A DNA stretch of 36,735 nucleotides, from assembly GCF_001667315.1 (NCBI RefSeq), contig NZ_LZHT01000079.1, forward strand, positions 1-36,735, given 5' to 3'. Both the position numbers and the translations under genes were made by a program. Below the pieces are notes generated by a model that was given only the letters and a program-made list of their open reading frames with translations, was not told the origin of the DNA and searched no databases. Source of the stretch: Mycobacterium sp. 852002-10029_SCH5224772 (GTDB taxonomy: Bacteria > Actinomycetota > Actinomycetes > Mycobacteriales > Mycobacteriaceae). Shown piece by piece: positions 18,181-26,799 of the stretch (position 1 is its first letter; each line of letters starts with the position of its first letter).

Positions 18181-19044
18181 ATGGGCAGAGTAGCGGGCAA
18201 GGTGGCCGTCATCAGCGGCGCGGCACGCGGCCAGGGCCGGTCGCACGCGCGGATGCTGGCCGCCGAAGGTGCGGACATCATCGCGGTGGACGTGTGCGCG
18301 GACATCGAAACCAACGAGTATCCGTTGGCCCGCCCGGAGGACCTTGACGAGACAGCGCGGCTGGTCGAAAAGGAGGGGCAGCGCGCGTACACGGCGGTCG
18401 CGGACGTCCGCGACCGGGCGGCCCTGTCCGCCGCCATCGATGCGGGCGTCGCCGAGTTCGGGCATCTGGACGTCGTGGTCGCCAACGCGGGCATCTGCCC
18501 ACTGACCGCGGGTCTGCCGCCGCAGGCTTTCGCCGACGCCGTGGACGTGGACCTCATCGGCGTGTTGAACCTGGTGCACGCGAGCCTCAAGCATCTGCGC
18601 GAAGGAGCGTCGATCATCGTCATCGGTTCCAACGCGGCGTTCATGTCATCGATGAACACCACCGGCATCGACGGCGGCCCCGGCGGCGCCGGATATGCCT
18701 TCGCGAAACTGGCTGCCGCACACTATGTCAACGACTTCGCGCTGGCGCTCGCCCGGTTTTCCATCCGGATGAACGCGGTGCATCCCACGAACGTCAACAC
18801 CGACATGCTGCACAGTCCGCCGATGTACCGTGCCTTTCGGCCCGATTTGAAAGAGCCGGCCCGTGAGGATGCCGAGCCGGTGTTCCCACTGGTGCAGGCG
18901 ATGCCGGTCCCCTACGTCGAACCCGAAGACATCAGCGAGGCGGTGCTGTTCCTCGCTTCGGATGCGGCGCGCTACATCACCGGACAGCAGCTGCGGGTCG
19001 ACGCCGGAGGCTTCCTCAAGGTCAAACCGTGGTCGGGAGCGTGA
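18181..19044 (+). CDS. Mycofactocin-type SDR oxidoreductase
   Basis: A 287-residue short-chain dehydrogenase with the cofactor loop SGAARGQGRSHA (12-23), NAG at 102-104, and the catalytic Ser150, Tyr172 and Lys176 (YAFAK). The insertion CADIETNEYPLARPEDLDET after strand 2 is the mark of the mycofactocin-coupled SDR family, which holds NAD tightly and hands electrons to the peptide-derived cofactor mycofactocin. The expected role is oxidation of a secondary or primary alcohol of the pathway. ATG 18181 has AAGGA seven bases upstream. Its TGA overlaps the next ATG (TGATG), so it heads a coupled operon. Confidence 0.88.
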   Translation: MGRVAGKVAVISGAARGQGRSHARMLAAEGADIIAVDVCADIETNEYPLARPEDLDETARLVEKEGQRAYTAVADVRDRAALSAAIDAGVAEFGHLDVVVANAGICPLTAGLPPQAFADAVDVDLIGVLNLVHASLKHLREGASIIVIGSNAAFMSSMNTTGIDGGPGGAGYAFAKLAAAHYVNDFALALARFSIRMNAVHPTNVNTDMLHSPPMYRAFRPDLKEPAREDAEPVFPLVQAMPVPYVEPEDISEAVLFLASDAARYITGQQLRVDAGGFLKVKPWSGA

Positions 19045-20048
19045 TGACCGCCAATCACGGTGCACCGCAATCGGGCTCAGAGGGTGTCCAGCGGCGCCTG
19101 TACGAGCTGATGGTGTTGATGAAGGCGGCCGACGACCGACTGGCCCAGGGCATCGGCACCGGCGAGTTCATGTGCGTGTATTGGCCCTCGCGGGGCCAGG
19201 AGGCGATCGCGGCCGCGATGGGGGTGGCGTTGCGATCCGACGACCAGTTGGTGACGACCTACCGCGGCCTGCACGACCTCATCGGTAAGGGCGTCCCCCT
19301 CGAGGAGATCTACGGCGAGATGATGGGCCGCACGGTCGGCGCCGGCCGGGGCAAAGGTGGCACCATGCACATCGCCAATCCCGCTAGGGGCGTGATGCTT
19401 TCGACGGGCATCGTCGGGGCCGGACCGCCCGTGGCCGTCGGGCTGGCGATGGCCGCCAAACGCAAAGGCATCGATCGCGTCACCGTGGTCAGCTTCGGCG
19501 ACGGCGCCACGAACACCGGATCGTTTCACGAGGCGGCCAACATGGCCGCGCTGTGGGACCTGCCGATCGTGTTCGTCTGCCAGAACAATCTGTACGCCGA
19601 GATGACCCCGACGTCGGACACCATGAAGCTCGAGCACGTCGTTGACCGGGCCGCCGGGTACGGCATGCCGGGTGTGCGTGTCGACGGCAACGACCCGCTC
19701 GCGGTGACATCGGCCCTCGACGACGCGCTGCGACGAGCGCGCGAGGGGGGCGGCCCCACCTTCATCGAATGCGTCACGTTCCGCTTCCGCGGCCACTACT
19801 TCGGCGACCGGACGCCCTACATACCCGCGGAACAACTCGAGGCGGCGATGGCCGCCGACCCGGTGCCACGGTTCCGCGGCCACCTCGCCGCGACCGGCGT
19901 CTGCGCTCAGGACGAACTCGACCGCATCGACAGCGACGCGGCGGCGGCGGTGGAAGCGGCGCTGCGAACGGTGATGAGCGCGGACTCCCCGTCGATCGAC
20001 GAACTCGACCGCGACGTGTATGCGACCCCGATCGGGTTCCCGGTGTAA
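19044..20048 (+). CDS. Thiamine-diphosphate dehydrogenase E1 component, alpha subunit
   Basis: A 334-residue E1 alpha of the pyruvate/acetoin/branched-chain 2-oxo acid dehydrogenase type. The ThDP site is GDG (152-154) followed by the paired asparagines N181-N182 (CQNNLYAE). GRGKGGTMHIA and the phosphorylation-loop-like RFRGHYFGD are also present. With the beta subunit it decarboxylates a 2-oxo acid and passes the acyl group to a lipoyl arm. The start overlaps the SDR stop by one base; GGGAG precedes it. The substrate cannot be read from the sequence; the acetoin-dehydrogenase-like group includes enzymes with varied substrates. Confidence 0.9.
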   Translation: MTANHGAPQSGSEGVQRRLYELMVLMKAADDRLAQGIGTGEFMCVYWPSRGQEAIAAAMGVALRSDDQLVTTYRGLHDLIGKGVPLEEIYGEMMGRTVGAGRGKGGTMHIANPARGVMLSTGIVGAGPPVAVGLAMAAKRKGIDRVTVVSFGDGATNTGSFHEAANMAALWDLPIVFVCQNNLYAEMTPTSDTMKLEHVVDRAAGYGMPGVRVDGNDPLAVTSALDDALRRAREGGGPTFIECVTFRFRGHYFGDRTPYIPAEQLEAAMAADPVPRFRGHLAATGVCAQDELDRIDSDAAAAVEAALRTVMSADSPSIDELDRDVYATPIGFPV

Positions 20049-20052
20049 CGAC

Positions 20053-21051
20053 ATGGACGAGAAGGAGATGACCATGCGCGAGGCGCTCAACCTCGCGCTG
20101 GACCAGGCGCTCGCGACCGACGAACGAGTGTTCTTGCTCGGTGAGGACATCGCCGACCCCGGCGCCTCCGGGCCGACGGCGGGGTTATCGACGAAGTACG
20201 GCCACGACCGCGTCCTCGATACGCCGATCTCGGAGGCCGCGATCGTCGGCGCTGCCATCGGCGCGGCGATCGACGGGCTGCTGCCGGTCGCCGAGATCAT
20301 GATCATGGATTTCATCGGCATCGCCGCCGACCAGCTGATCAACAACGCCGCCAAGCTGAGGTTCATGACCGCCGGGCGGACGTCGGCGCCGATCACCATC
20401 CGCACCCAGGTTTACGCAGGATTGGCGACGGGCGCAACGCATTCACAGAGCCTGGAGGCATGGTTCATGCACATCCCCGGGATGAAGGTGATCGTGCCGG
20501 CCACGCCACGCGACGGCAAGGGGCTGCTGACCGCGGCGATCTTCGACCCCGATCCGTGCCTGTTCATCGAAACGATTCGGCTGCAAAGCAAGAAGGGGCC
20601 CGTCCCCATCGAACCGGGCTTCGCCATCCCCCTCGGCCAGGCCGACATCAAGCGGATCGGCACCGACGTCAGCGTGATCACCTACGGCCGCTGCGTGCAC
20701 GACGCGCTGAGCGCCGCGGCCACGCTCGGCGCACAAGGCATCAGCGCCGAGGTGATCGACTTGCGCACTCTGGTGCCTCTCGACGTCGACACCATCGTGG
20801 GGTCCGTTCGCCGCACGCGGCGAGCCGTGATCGTCCATGACGCGGTGCAATTCGGCGGTCCCGGAGCGGAGATCGCCGCCATCCTGCACGCAGAGCTTTT
20901 CGGTGAGCTCGCCGCACCCGTCGAACGGGTCGCCGCCCGGTTCGTCCCCAACCCGGCCGCGGCGGCGCTCGAGGCTCAGGTGTACCCGTCGCCGGCGCGG
21001 ATCGTCGAAGCGGCCCAGCGCACCTGCAAGAAGGCGACGGTCCGTGGCTGA
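20053..21051 (+). CDS. Thiamine-diphosphate dehydrogenase E1 component, beta subunit
   Basis: A 332-residue E1 beta. Family features are REALNLALDQAL, the GED motif in VFLLGEDIADPG, DTPISEAAIVGAAIGAA, the interface stretch AKLRFMTAG and the C-terminal domain VSVITYGRCV plus VIDLRTLVPLD. It starts four bases after the E1 alpha stop. ATG at 20053 is used here, but AAGGAG at 20062-20067 points to ATG at 20074 (MREAL), so the first seven residues are uncertain. It overlaps the lipoyl-domain gene by eight bases. An alpha2-beta2 E1 is implied. Confidence 0.9.
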   Translation: MDEKEMTMREALNLALDQALATDERVFLLGEDIADPGASGPTAGLSTKYGHDRVLDTPISEAAIVGAAIGAAIDGLLPVAEIMIMDFIGIAADQLINNAAKLRFMTAGRTSAPITIRTQVYAGLATGATHSQSLEAWFMHIPGMKVIVPATPRDGKGLLTAAIFDPDPCLFIETIRLQSKKGPVPIEPGFAIPLGQADIKRIGTDVSVITYGRCVHDALSAAATLGAQGISAEVIDLRTLVPLDVDTIVGSVRRTRRAVIVHDAVQFGGPGAEIAAILHAELFGELAAPVERVAARFVPNPAAAALEAQVYPSPARIVEAAQRTCKKATVRG

Positions 21052-21280
21052 CTTCGTCATTCGCATCCCGCGGGTCTCGGTGGCGGTCTCGGAGGCCGAG
21101 CTGACCGGCCTGCTCGTCGGCGCCGGCGAGCACGTCGAGGCGGGCACGCCGATCTACATCATCGCCACCGAGAAGGTCGAGCAGGAGATCGAAGCCGGGG
21201 CGACGGGCACCGTGCGGTGGACGGGCCATGTCGGGACCACGTACGACATCGGCGCCGAAATCGGCGTCATCTCGTCATAA
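21044..21280 (+). CDS. Free-standing lipoyl-domain protein (mini-E2)
   Basis: A 78-residue protein that is just one lipoyl/biotinyl domain: VIRIPRVSVAVSEAEL, then IIATEKVEQEIEA with Lys44 in the hairpin where lipoate is attached, and GTVRW. A normal E2 would continue with a peripheral-subunit-binding domain and a large acyltransferase domain; here a stop follows and the next gene is a crotonase. The GTG start overlaps E1 beta by eight bases, so translation is coupled. It probably serves as a mobile acyl carrier for the E1 pair, in the way GcvH serves glycine cleavage. The acyl acceptor enzyme is not encoded beside it. Confidence 0.85.
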   Translation: MADFVIRIPRVSVAVSEAELTGLLVGAGEHVEAGTPIYIIATEKVEQEIEAGATGTVRWTGHVGTTYDIGAEIGVISS

Positions 21281-21298
21281 CCAAGGAAGGTAAGCGCT

Positions 21299-22168
21299 AT
21301 GGATCTCAACGAGACCCGCGAGAGAATCATCTACGACAAAAACGGACCGATCGCCCGCATCACCCTGAACTGGCCGGAGAAGGCCAACGCCCAGGACCAG
21401 AAACTGGCCGAGGAGGTCGACGCGGCACTGGCCGATGCCGACCGCGACTACGACATCAAGGTGCTGATCCTCAAGGCCAACGGGAAGGGCTTCTGCTCAG
21501 GACACGCCATCGGCAACAACGCCGTCGATTACCCGGCGTTCGTAGAGAACGCCATGGTCACTGGCCACCCGTGGAAAGCCCAGAGCGACTTGTTCGTCAA
21601 GCCGACACTGAACCTGTGGGAATTCTCCAAACCCACCATCGCCCAGGTGCACGGCTACTGCGTGGGCGGCGGCACGCACATGGGCCTGACCACCGACATC
21701 GTCATCGCCTCCGAGGACGCTTACTTCTCCTACCCACCCCTCCAGGGCTTCGGCATGCCGTCGGGCGAATGTTCCATCGAGCCTTGGGTATTCATGAACT
21801 GGCGGCGCGCCGCCTACTATCTGTTCACCGCCGAGGTGATCGACGCCAAGAAGGCGCTCGAAGTCGGCCTCGTCAACGAGGTGGTCAAGCGTGAGGACCT
21901 GGACGACCGGGTGGACGCGATCGCCCGGCACATCGCCCAGGCGCCGTTGACGACGCTGATGCTCACCAAGGCCAACCTGAAGCGGGCCTGGGAGCTGATG
22001 GGCATGCGGGTGCACTGGCAGAGCTCCAACGACCTGGTCGCGCTCGCCTCGATCAGCAAGGACGTGCAGCAGCTGATTCAGACGGTGTTCAAGGACAAGG
22101 TGTTGCCGTCCGAGCACGCCCGCCGCCAGGCCGCCGCCGCCCAGACCGACGGCGCCCCAACCACCTAA
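21299..22168 (+). CDS. Crotonase-fold (enoyl-CoA hydratase/isomerase family) protein
   Basis: A 289-residue crotonase-fold protein acting on an acyl-CoA thioester. The oxyanion-hole regions are present (NGKGFCSGH, YCVGGGTHMG). The two glutamates that define true enoyl-CoA hydratases are absent: His127 replaces the first (GGGTH) and Pro147 the second (YPPLQ), so ordinary hydration is doubtful. Other crotonase reactions (hydrolysis, decarboxylation, ring cleavage) remain possible. ATG 21299 has AAGGAAGG upstream. By eye it is about half identical to the minus-strand paralogue at 26800-27636, sharing the tail motif KRAWELMGMRVH. Confidence 0.87.
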   Translation: MDLNETRERIIYDKNGPIARITLNWPEKANAQDQKLAEEVDAALADADRDYDIKVLILKANGKGFCSGHAIGNNAVDYPAFVENAMVTGHPWKAQSDLFVKPTLNLWEFSKPTIAQVHGYCVGGGTHMGLTTDIVIASEDAYFSYPPLQGFGMPSGECSIEPWVFMNWRRAAYYLFTAEVIDAKKALEVGLVNEVVKREDLDDRVDAIARHIAQAPLTTLMLTKANLKRAWELMGMRVHWQSSNDLVALASISKDVQQLIQTVFKDKVLPSEHARRQAAAAQTDGAPTT

Positions 22169-22182
22169 GGCTCGGTTCGCCG

Positions 22183-23715
22183 GTGAACATCGCCGACCAC
22201 GCCATGAGTGCCGCGCAGTCGCCGGCACTCATCACGGACGATGGCACGATCTGCTTCGGCGAGCTACACGCCCGCAGTCAGCGCGTCGCCGCGCTGCTGC
22301 ACGATGCTGGGCTGCGCCGCGGCGACGGCGTGGCCCTGGTCCTGTCGAACCGCCCGGAATTCCTCGAAATCACCTGGGGATGCCAGCTTTCCGGCCTGTA
22401 CTACACCGCCGTCAACACCCACTTCACCCCCGATGAAGTCGGCTACGTCGTCGACGACTCCGATGCCACGGCCGTTTTTGTCGACGCCTCGATGCCCGAA
22501 CTCGCCGCGCACCTGCGTGACACCAACGCCGGGCCGCTCGTCCGCATCGCCGTCGGGGGTTCCGTCCCGGGCTGGCGGTCCTACCCGGACGCGGTGGCGG
22601 CGGCCGGCGACGCCCCGCCCGTGTCGGACGGATCGGAGATGCTCTATTCGTCCGGCACGACGGGACGCCCCAAGGCGGTGCGGCGGCCGCTGCCCGCGGA
22701 CGGCAACGGGTCCTGGGCGCAGGCGGTGCTGGAGCTGGCGCTGATCCACAAATACGGGATGAGCCCATCGAGCGTGTACCTGTCCCCCGCGCCGCTGTAC
22801 CACGCCGCCGGAGTCAACTACACCATGGCGGCCAACCGCGTCGGCGCCGCGTCGATCCTGATGAAGAGGTTCGACGCCGAGACCGTGCTGCGGCTGATCG
22901 AGACCCACCGGGTGACCCACGCCCAGTTCGTGCCGACGATGTTCGTGCGCATGCTCAAACTACCGGCCACCGTCCGGGACAAGTACGACGTGTCGAGCCT
23001 GCGGTGCGTCATCCACGCTGCCGCACCCTGTCCCGTCGACGTCAAGCACCGGATGATGGAGTGGTTCGGGCCGATCATTCACGAATACTACGGAGGCACC
23101 GAAGGATTCGCGGGAACCACCATCGGCCCGCAGGAATGGCTCGCCCATCCAGGCTCGGTGGGCATCCCGATGGCCCCGGTGCACGTGGTCGGCGAGGACG
23201 GGCGGGAACTTCCGGTCGGCGAATCCGGCGAGCTCTATTTCGAAGGCGGCCCCGACTTCGAGTACTTCAAGGATCCCGCCAAGACCGCGTCGGTGTACAA
23301 CGATCGCGGGTGGCGCTCGCTGGGCGACGTCGGATACGTCGACCGGGACGGGTACCTCTACCTCACCGACCGGTCGACGTTCATGATCGTCTCCGGCGGG
23401 GTCAACATCTACCCGCAAGAGGCCGAGAACCTGCTCGTCATGCATCCGAAGCTGGTCGACGCCGCCGTATTCGGGGTCCCCAACGAGGAATTCGGCGAAG
23501 AGGTCAAGGCCGTCGTGCAGCCGGCCCGCGGCGTCGTGCCCGGGCCCGACCTCGAAGCCGAACTCATCGAATACTGCCGGGCCCGCCTGGCCGGCTACAA
23601 GTGCCCGCGCACCGTGGAATTCGAGCGGGAGCTGCCGCGGGACCCCAACGGAAAGCTCTACAAGAGGCGCATCCGCGAACGGTACTGGCAGGGACGGGTA
23701 TCGCGGATCCTGTGA
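22183..23715 (+). CDS. Acyl-CoA synthetase (FadD-like AMP-dependent ligase)
   Basis: A 510-residue ANL-superfamily ligase that activates a carboxylic acid with ATP and CoA. Motifs in order are the P-loop YSSGTTGRPK (155-164), PLYHAAGVNYT, the adenine motif YYGGTEG, SLGDVGYVDRDGYLYLTDR with the hinge region, and the C-terminal catalytic lysine K491 in NGKLYKRR. It starts at GTG 22183, 14 bases after the crotonase stop. Relatives with this length act on medium, aromatic or alicyclic acids; specificity is not evident. Together with the CoA-transferase it gives two CoA-activation routes in the island. Confidence 0.9.
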   Translation: MNIADHAMSAAQSPALITDDGTICFGELHARSQRVAALLHDAGLRRGDGVALVLSNRPEFLEITWGCQLSGLYYTAVNTHFTPDEVGYVVDDSDATAVFVDASMPELAAHLRDTNAGPLVRIAVGGSVPGWRSYPDAVAAAGDAPPVSDGSEMLYSSGTTGRPKAVRRPLPADGNGSWAQAVLELALIHKYGMSPSSVYLSPAPLYHAAGVNYTMAANRVGAASILMKRFDAETVLRLIETHRVTHAQFVPTMFVRMLKLPATVRDKYDVSSLRCVIHAAAPCPVDVKHRMMEWFGPIIHEYYGGTEGFAGTTIGPQEWLAHPGSVGIPMAPVHVVGEDGRELPVGESGELYFEGGPDFEYFKDPAKTASVYNDRGWRSLGDVGYVDRDGYLYLTDRSTFMIVSGGVNIYPQEAENLLVMHPKLVDAAVFGVPNEEFGEEVKAVVQPARGVVPGPDLEAELIEYCRARLAGYKCPRTVEFERELPRDPNGKLYKRRIRERYWQGRVSRIL

Positions 23716-23734
23716 CGCGACAAGGGATGACGAG

Positions 23735-25108
23735 ATGGCTGTAGGAATGGGCAATGGGACACCGCGACCGGTGCCGTGGGCGGTGCTTACCGCCGATCGA
23801 ATCCCCAAGCAGCGCTACTACGACCCGGAGTTCTACGCGCGGGAAGCCGAGATGTTGTGGCCACGCATGTGGCAAATGGCGTGCCGGCTCGAGGAAATCC
23901 CCAAGGCCGGCGATTTCGTCGAATACGAAATCCTCGACGAGTCCGTCATCGTGGTGCGGGTAGACAACCAGACGGTCCGCGCCTACCACAACGCCTGCCG
24001 GCATCGCGGCGTGAAGCTGGTGGAGGGGAACGGGAATCGTCGCACCTTCGTGTGCCCGTTCCACGGCTGGTGCTGGGGCCTCGACGGGCGCAACACGTTG
24101 GTGTGGCGCCCCGAAGCGTTCGCCGAAGAAAACCTGGCCGCCGACGACCTGCGCCTGGTGTCGGTGCGGTGCGAGCTCTGGGGCGGTTGCGCGTGGATCA
24201 ACCTCGACGACCACGCGCCGGCGTTGCGTGACTGGATGGAGCCGTTCGCGTCGGTCTACGACGCCTGGCAGGTCGACTCGCTGCGCGTCGAGTGGTGGCA
24301 ATCGTGCCGGCTGCCGGTGAATTGGAAGCTGGCCGCGGCGGCGTTCATGGAGGGCTACCACGTCCCGCAGACCCATCCTCAGCTGCTGCCGTCCGCGCAG
24401 ACCGGCGATCCCGCCGCCGCGGTGCATCCCGTCGTCGCGAGCAGCCTGTATTTCATGCGCACCCTCGGCGACGGCATGGGCGGCATGACCCACGAAAACG
24501 ACATCCGCATCGCCGAGGGCCTGCGCGACATCGAACTGCCGTCGGACCCGGCGGCGGCGATGGCCACATGGCGCAGCGCGCTGAACGACGCCGTCGTCGA
24601 CTGGCATCGGGCCCGGGGCAGCGGCATGCCCGATCTCAACGAGCTGGTCCGCCGCGGGATCACCGACGCGATCGGGTTCGCCTTCCCGCACTACTTCATC
24701 CTGCCGACCTATAGCAGCGCGTCGTCGTACCGCATCCGGCCACTCGGACCCGAGGACACGTTGTTCGAGATCTGGTCCCTCACACGGTTTCCCGACGACG
24801 CGTCGGCCGGCAAACCCACGCCGCCGGAGCCGATGGCGCCCGACGACCCGCGCTGGCCGCCCATTCCCGCCCAAGACTTCTCCAACTTGCCCAGGCAACA
24901 AAAGGGACTGCATTCCAAAAGCTTTGACTTCATGCGGTTGTCCAACCAGATCGAAGGGTTGATCTCCAACTTCGAGCGCGTCATCGACGGCTTCCTGGCG
25001 GGCCTGCCCTACGACGCGCTGATACCCGCGATCCAGAAGACGAACACCACCATCGACGTGCCGATCGCCGATCTCGGCTTCACCACAATCTCCGGGGAGG
25101 CGCGATGA
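23735..25108 (+). CDS. Rieske non-haem iron oxygenase, alpha (catalytic) subunit
   Basis: A 457-residue ring-hydroxylating oxygenase subunit. The Rieske [2Fe-2S] ligands are C88/H90 (CRHRG) and C107/H110 (CPFHGW). The mononuclear iron histidines are H209 and H214 in EGYHVPQTH. Where most relatives have ENF before this motif, this protein has A202-A203-F, and the bridging acidic residue is Glu206. ATG 23735 follows AAGGGATGA. No reductase, ferredoxin or beta subunit is adjacent, so electrons must come from elsewhere. It overlaps the KstD-like gene by four bases (ATGA), implying the two work on the same molecule. Confidence 0.9.
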   Translation: MAVGMGNGTPRPVPWAVLTADRIPKQRYYDPEFYAREAEMLWPRMWQMACRLEEIPKAGDFVEYEILDESVIVVRVDNQTVRAYHNACRHRGVKLVEGNGNRRTFVCPFHGWCWGLDGRNTLVWRPEAFAEENLAADDLRLVSVRCELWGGCAWINLDDHAPALRDWMEPFASVYDAWQVDSLRVEWWQSCRLPVNWKLAAAAFMEGYHVPQTHPQLLPSAQTGDPAAAVHPVVASSLYFMRTLGDGMGGMTHENDIRIAEGLRDIELPSDPAAAMATWRSALNDAVVDWHRARGSGMPDLNELVRRGITDAIGFAFPHYFILPTYSSASSYRIRPLGPEDTLFEIWSLTRFPDDASAGKPTPPEPMAPDDPRWPPIPAQDFSNLPRQQKGLHSKSFDFMRLSNQIEGLISNFERVIDGFLAGLPYDALIPAIQKTNTTIDVPIADLGFTTISGEAR

Positions 25109-26790
25109 GCGCTCAGTGGGACCGCTCCGTCGACCTGGTCATCGCGGGCAGCGGCGGCGGCGGCATGGTCGCCGGGCTGGCGGCGCTGGACCGCGGGCTC
25201 GAGCCGCTCATCATCGAAAAGCAGTCATTGATCGGCGGTTCGACGGGGCTGTCCGGTGGCATCGTCTGGCTGCCCAACAACCCCTTGATGCGCAGGGACG
25301 GCATCGCCGACACGCACGAGGACGGCCTGGCCTACCTGGCCGACGTGGTCGGCGACATCGGTGCGCCGTCCTCGCCGCAGCGGCGGGAAATGTTCCTCAC
25401 CGCCGGCCACGAGATGGTCAATTTCCTCACCCGCAAGGGCGTGGCACTGATCCGGTGCGCGGGCTGGAGCGACTACTACCCGAACCACAAGGGCGGCAAC
25501 GCGTTCGGCCGCGCCATCGAGGGAATCCCCTTCGACGCCGCGCAGTTGGGCGACTGGCGCGACAGGGTGCAGCCGCCGCTGGCCAAGAACTATGGATACG
25601 TGGTGCTGACCAACGAGTTGCGTTCGGTTCAATATTTCAACCGTTCCCCGGGCGCGTTCGCGGTGGCGGCCCGGGTGTTCCTGCGCACCGCGGCGGCGCG
25701 GGTCCAGCGGCGTCAGATCCTCACTAACGGCGCCTCGCTGATCGCTCAGCTGCTCAAGGCGCTGATGGACCTCAGTGACGGGCCTCCCCCGTTGTGGACC
25801 GACGCGGCGCTGGCCGACCTCGTCGTCGAGGACGGCCGGGTGGTGGGCGCGCGGATCGTGCGCGACGGCGAACCGCTGAACGTCGAGGCCCGCAAGGGAG
25901 TCCTGTTGGCCGCCGGCGGTTTCGGGCACAACAAGGAGATGCGCCGCCGGTACAGCGGTGACCAACCCAACGAAGGCCAGTGGTCGATCGCCAACGCCGG
26001 CGACACCGGCGAGGTGCTCGAGGCGGCGATGCGCCTGGGCGCGAAGACCGATCTGCTGGACGAGGCGTGGTGGCTGCCTTCGGTTTTCATCGCCAACGGC
26101 GGGGCCGTCGCCGCGTCGCTCGGATCGGGCCGCCAGCGCCCCGGCGCCATCTATGTCGACTCGAGCGGCCGGAGGTTTTGCAACGAGTCGAACTCCTACG
26201 TCGAGGTCGGCAAAGCGATGTACGCCAACAAGGCCGTACCGTGCTGGATGATCTTCGACGACGGCTATGTGCGCCGATACGTCACCAGCACGAGCCCACT
26301 GAAGACCCTGAAACGCAACCAGCCGTTGCCGCCGGCGCTGATCGAGTCCGGCGCCGTCAAACGAGCGATGACCATTTCGGAGCTGGCTGGCGAGATCGAC
26401 CTTCCCGCCGACGAATTGGCGCACACGATTCAGCGGTTCAACGCCTACGCGGCCAAGGGTTTGGATCCGGACTTCGGCCGCGGCCAGTCGGCCTACAACG
26501 ACTGCCTGGGCGATCCCGGATATCGGCCGAACGCCGCCATCGGGCCGCTCGACACCGCGCCGTACTACGCGACCCGGGTGCTCCCCGCGGACGTCGGGAC
26601 GTGCGGGGGCGTGATCACCAACGAGTTCGCGCAGGTTCTCGACGAGCAGGATCGGGTGATCGAGGGCCTGTACGCCACCGGAAACACGACGGCGACCGTG
26701 ATGGGGCGGACCTATCCGGGCGCCGGGGCGAGCATCGCCAGCTCGATGGTGTTCGGCTACGTCGCCGCATGCCACGCCGCCGGCAAGTAA
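25105..26790 (+). CDS. KstD-like FAD-dependent dehydrogenase
   Basis: A 561-residue flavoprotein of the fumarate-reductase/3-ketosteroid-delta1-dehydrogenase group. The Rossmann FAD motif AGSGGGGMVAG (14-24) leads to IIEKQ, GGSTGLSGGIVWLP follows at about 44-57, and the C-terminal flavin segment is LYATGNTTATVMGRTYPGAGAS. GTCGGVITN corresponds to the substrate-side loop of KstD proteins. It most likely introduces a ring double bond next to a keto group. The pairing with a Rieske oxygenase recalls KstD/KshA on steroid rings, though this Rieske is not an obvious KshA. It ends nine bases from the convergent second crotonase. Confidence 0.88.
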   Translation: MSAQWDRSVDLVIAGSGGGGMVAGLAALDRGLEPLIIEKQSLIGGSTGLSGGIVWLPNNPLMRRDGIADTHEDGLAYLADVVGDIGAPSSPQRREMFLTAGHEMVNFLTRKGVALIRCAGWSDYYPNHKGGNAFGRAIEGIPFDAAQLGDWRDRVQPPLAKNYGYVVLTNELRSVQYFNRSPGAFAVAARVFLRTAAARVQRRQILTNGASLIAQLLKALMDLSDGPPPLWTDAALADLVVEDGRVVGARIVRDGEPLNVEARKGVLLAAGGFGHNKEMRRRYSGDQPNEGQWSIANAGDTGEVLEAAMRLGAKTDLLDEAWWLPSVFIANGGAVAASLGSGRQRPGAIYVDSSGRRFCNESNSYVEVGKAMYANKAVPCWMIFDDGYVRRYVTSTSPLKTLKRNQPLPPALIESGAVKRAMTISELAGEIDLPADELAHTIQRFNAYAAKGLDPDFGRGQSAYNDCLGDPGYRPNAAIGPLDTAPYYATRVLPADVGTCGGVITNEFAQVLDEQDRVIEGLYATGNTTATVMGRTYPGAGASIASSMVFGYVAACHAAGK

Positions 26791-26799
26791 TGGCGAGCG

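Noticed and set aside
25225..26775. A 516-codon minus-strand frame opposite the KstD-like gene
   Set aside because: Antisense shadow; the plus-strand gene has clear FAD motifs.
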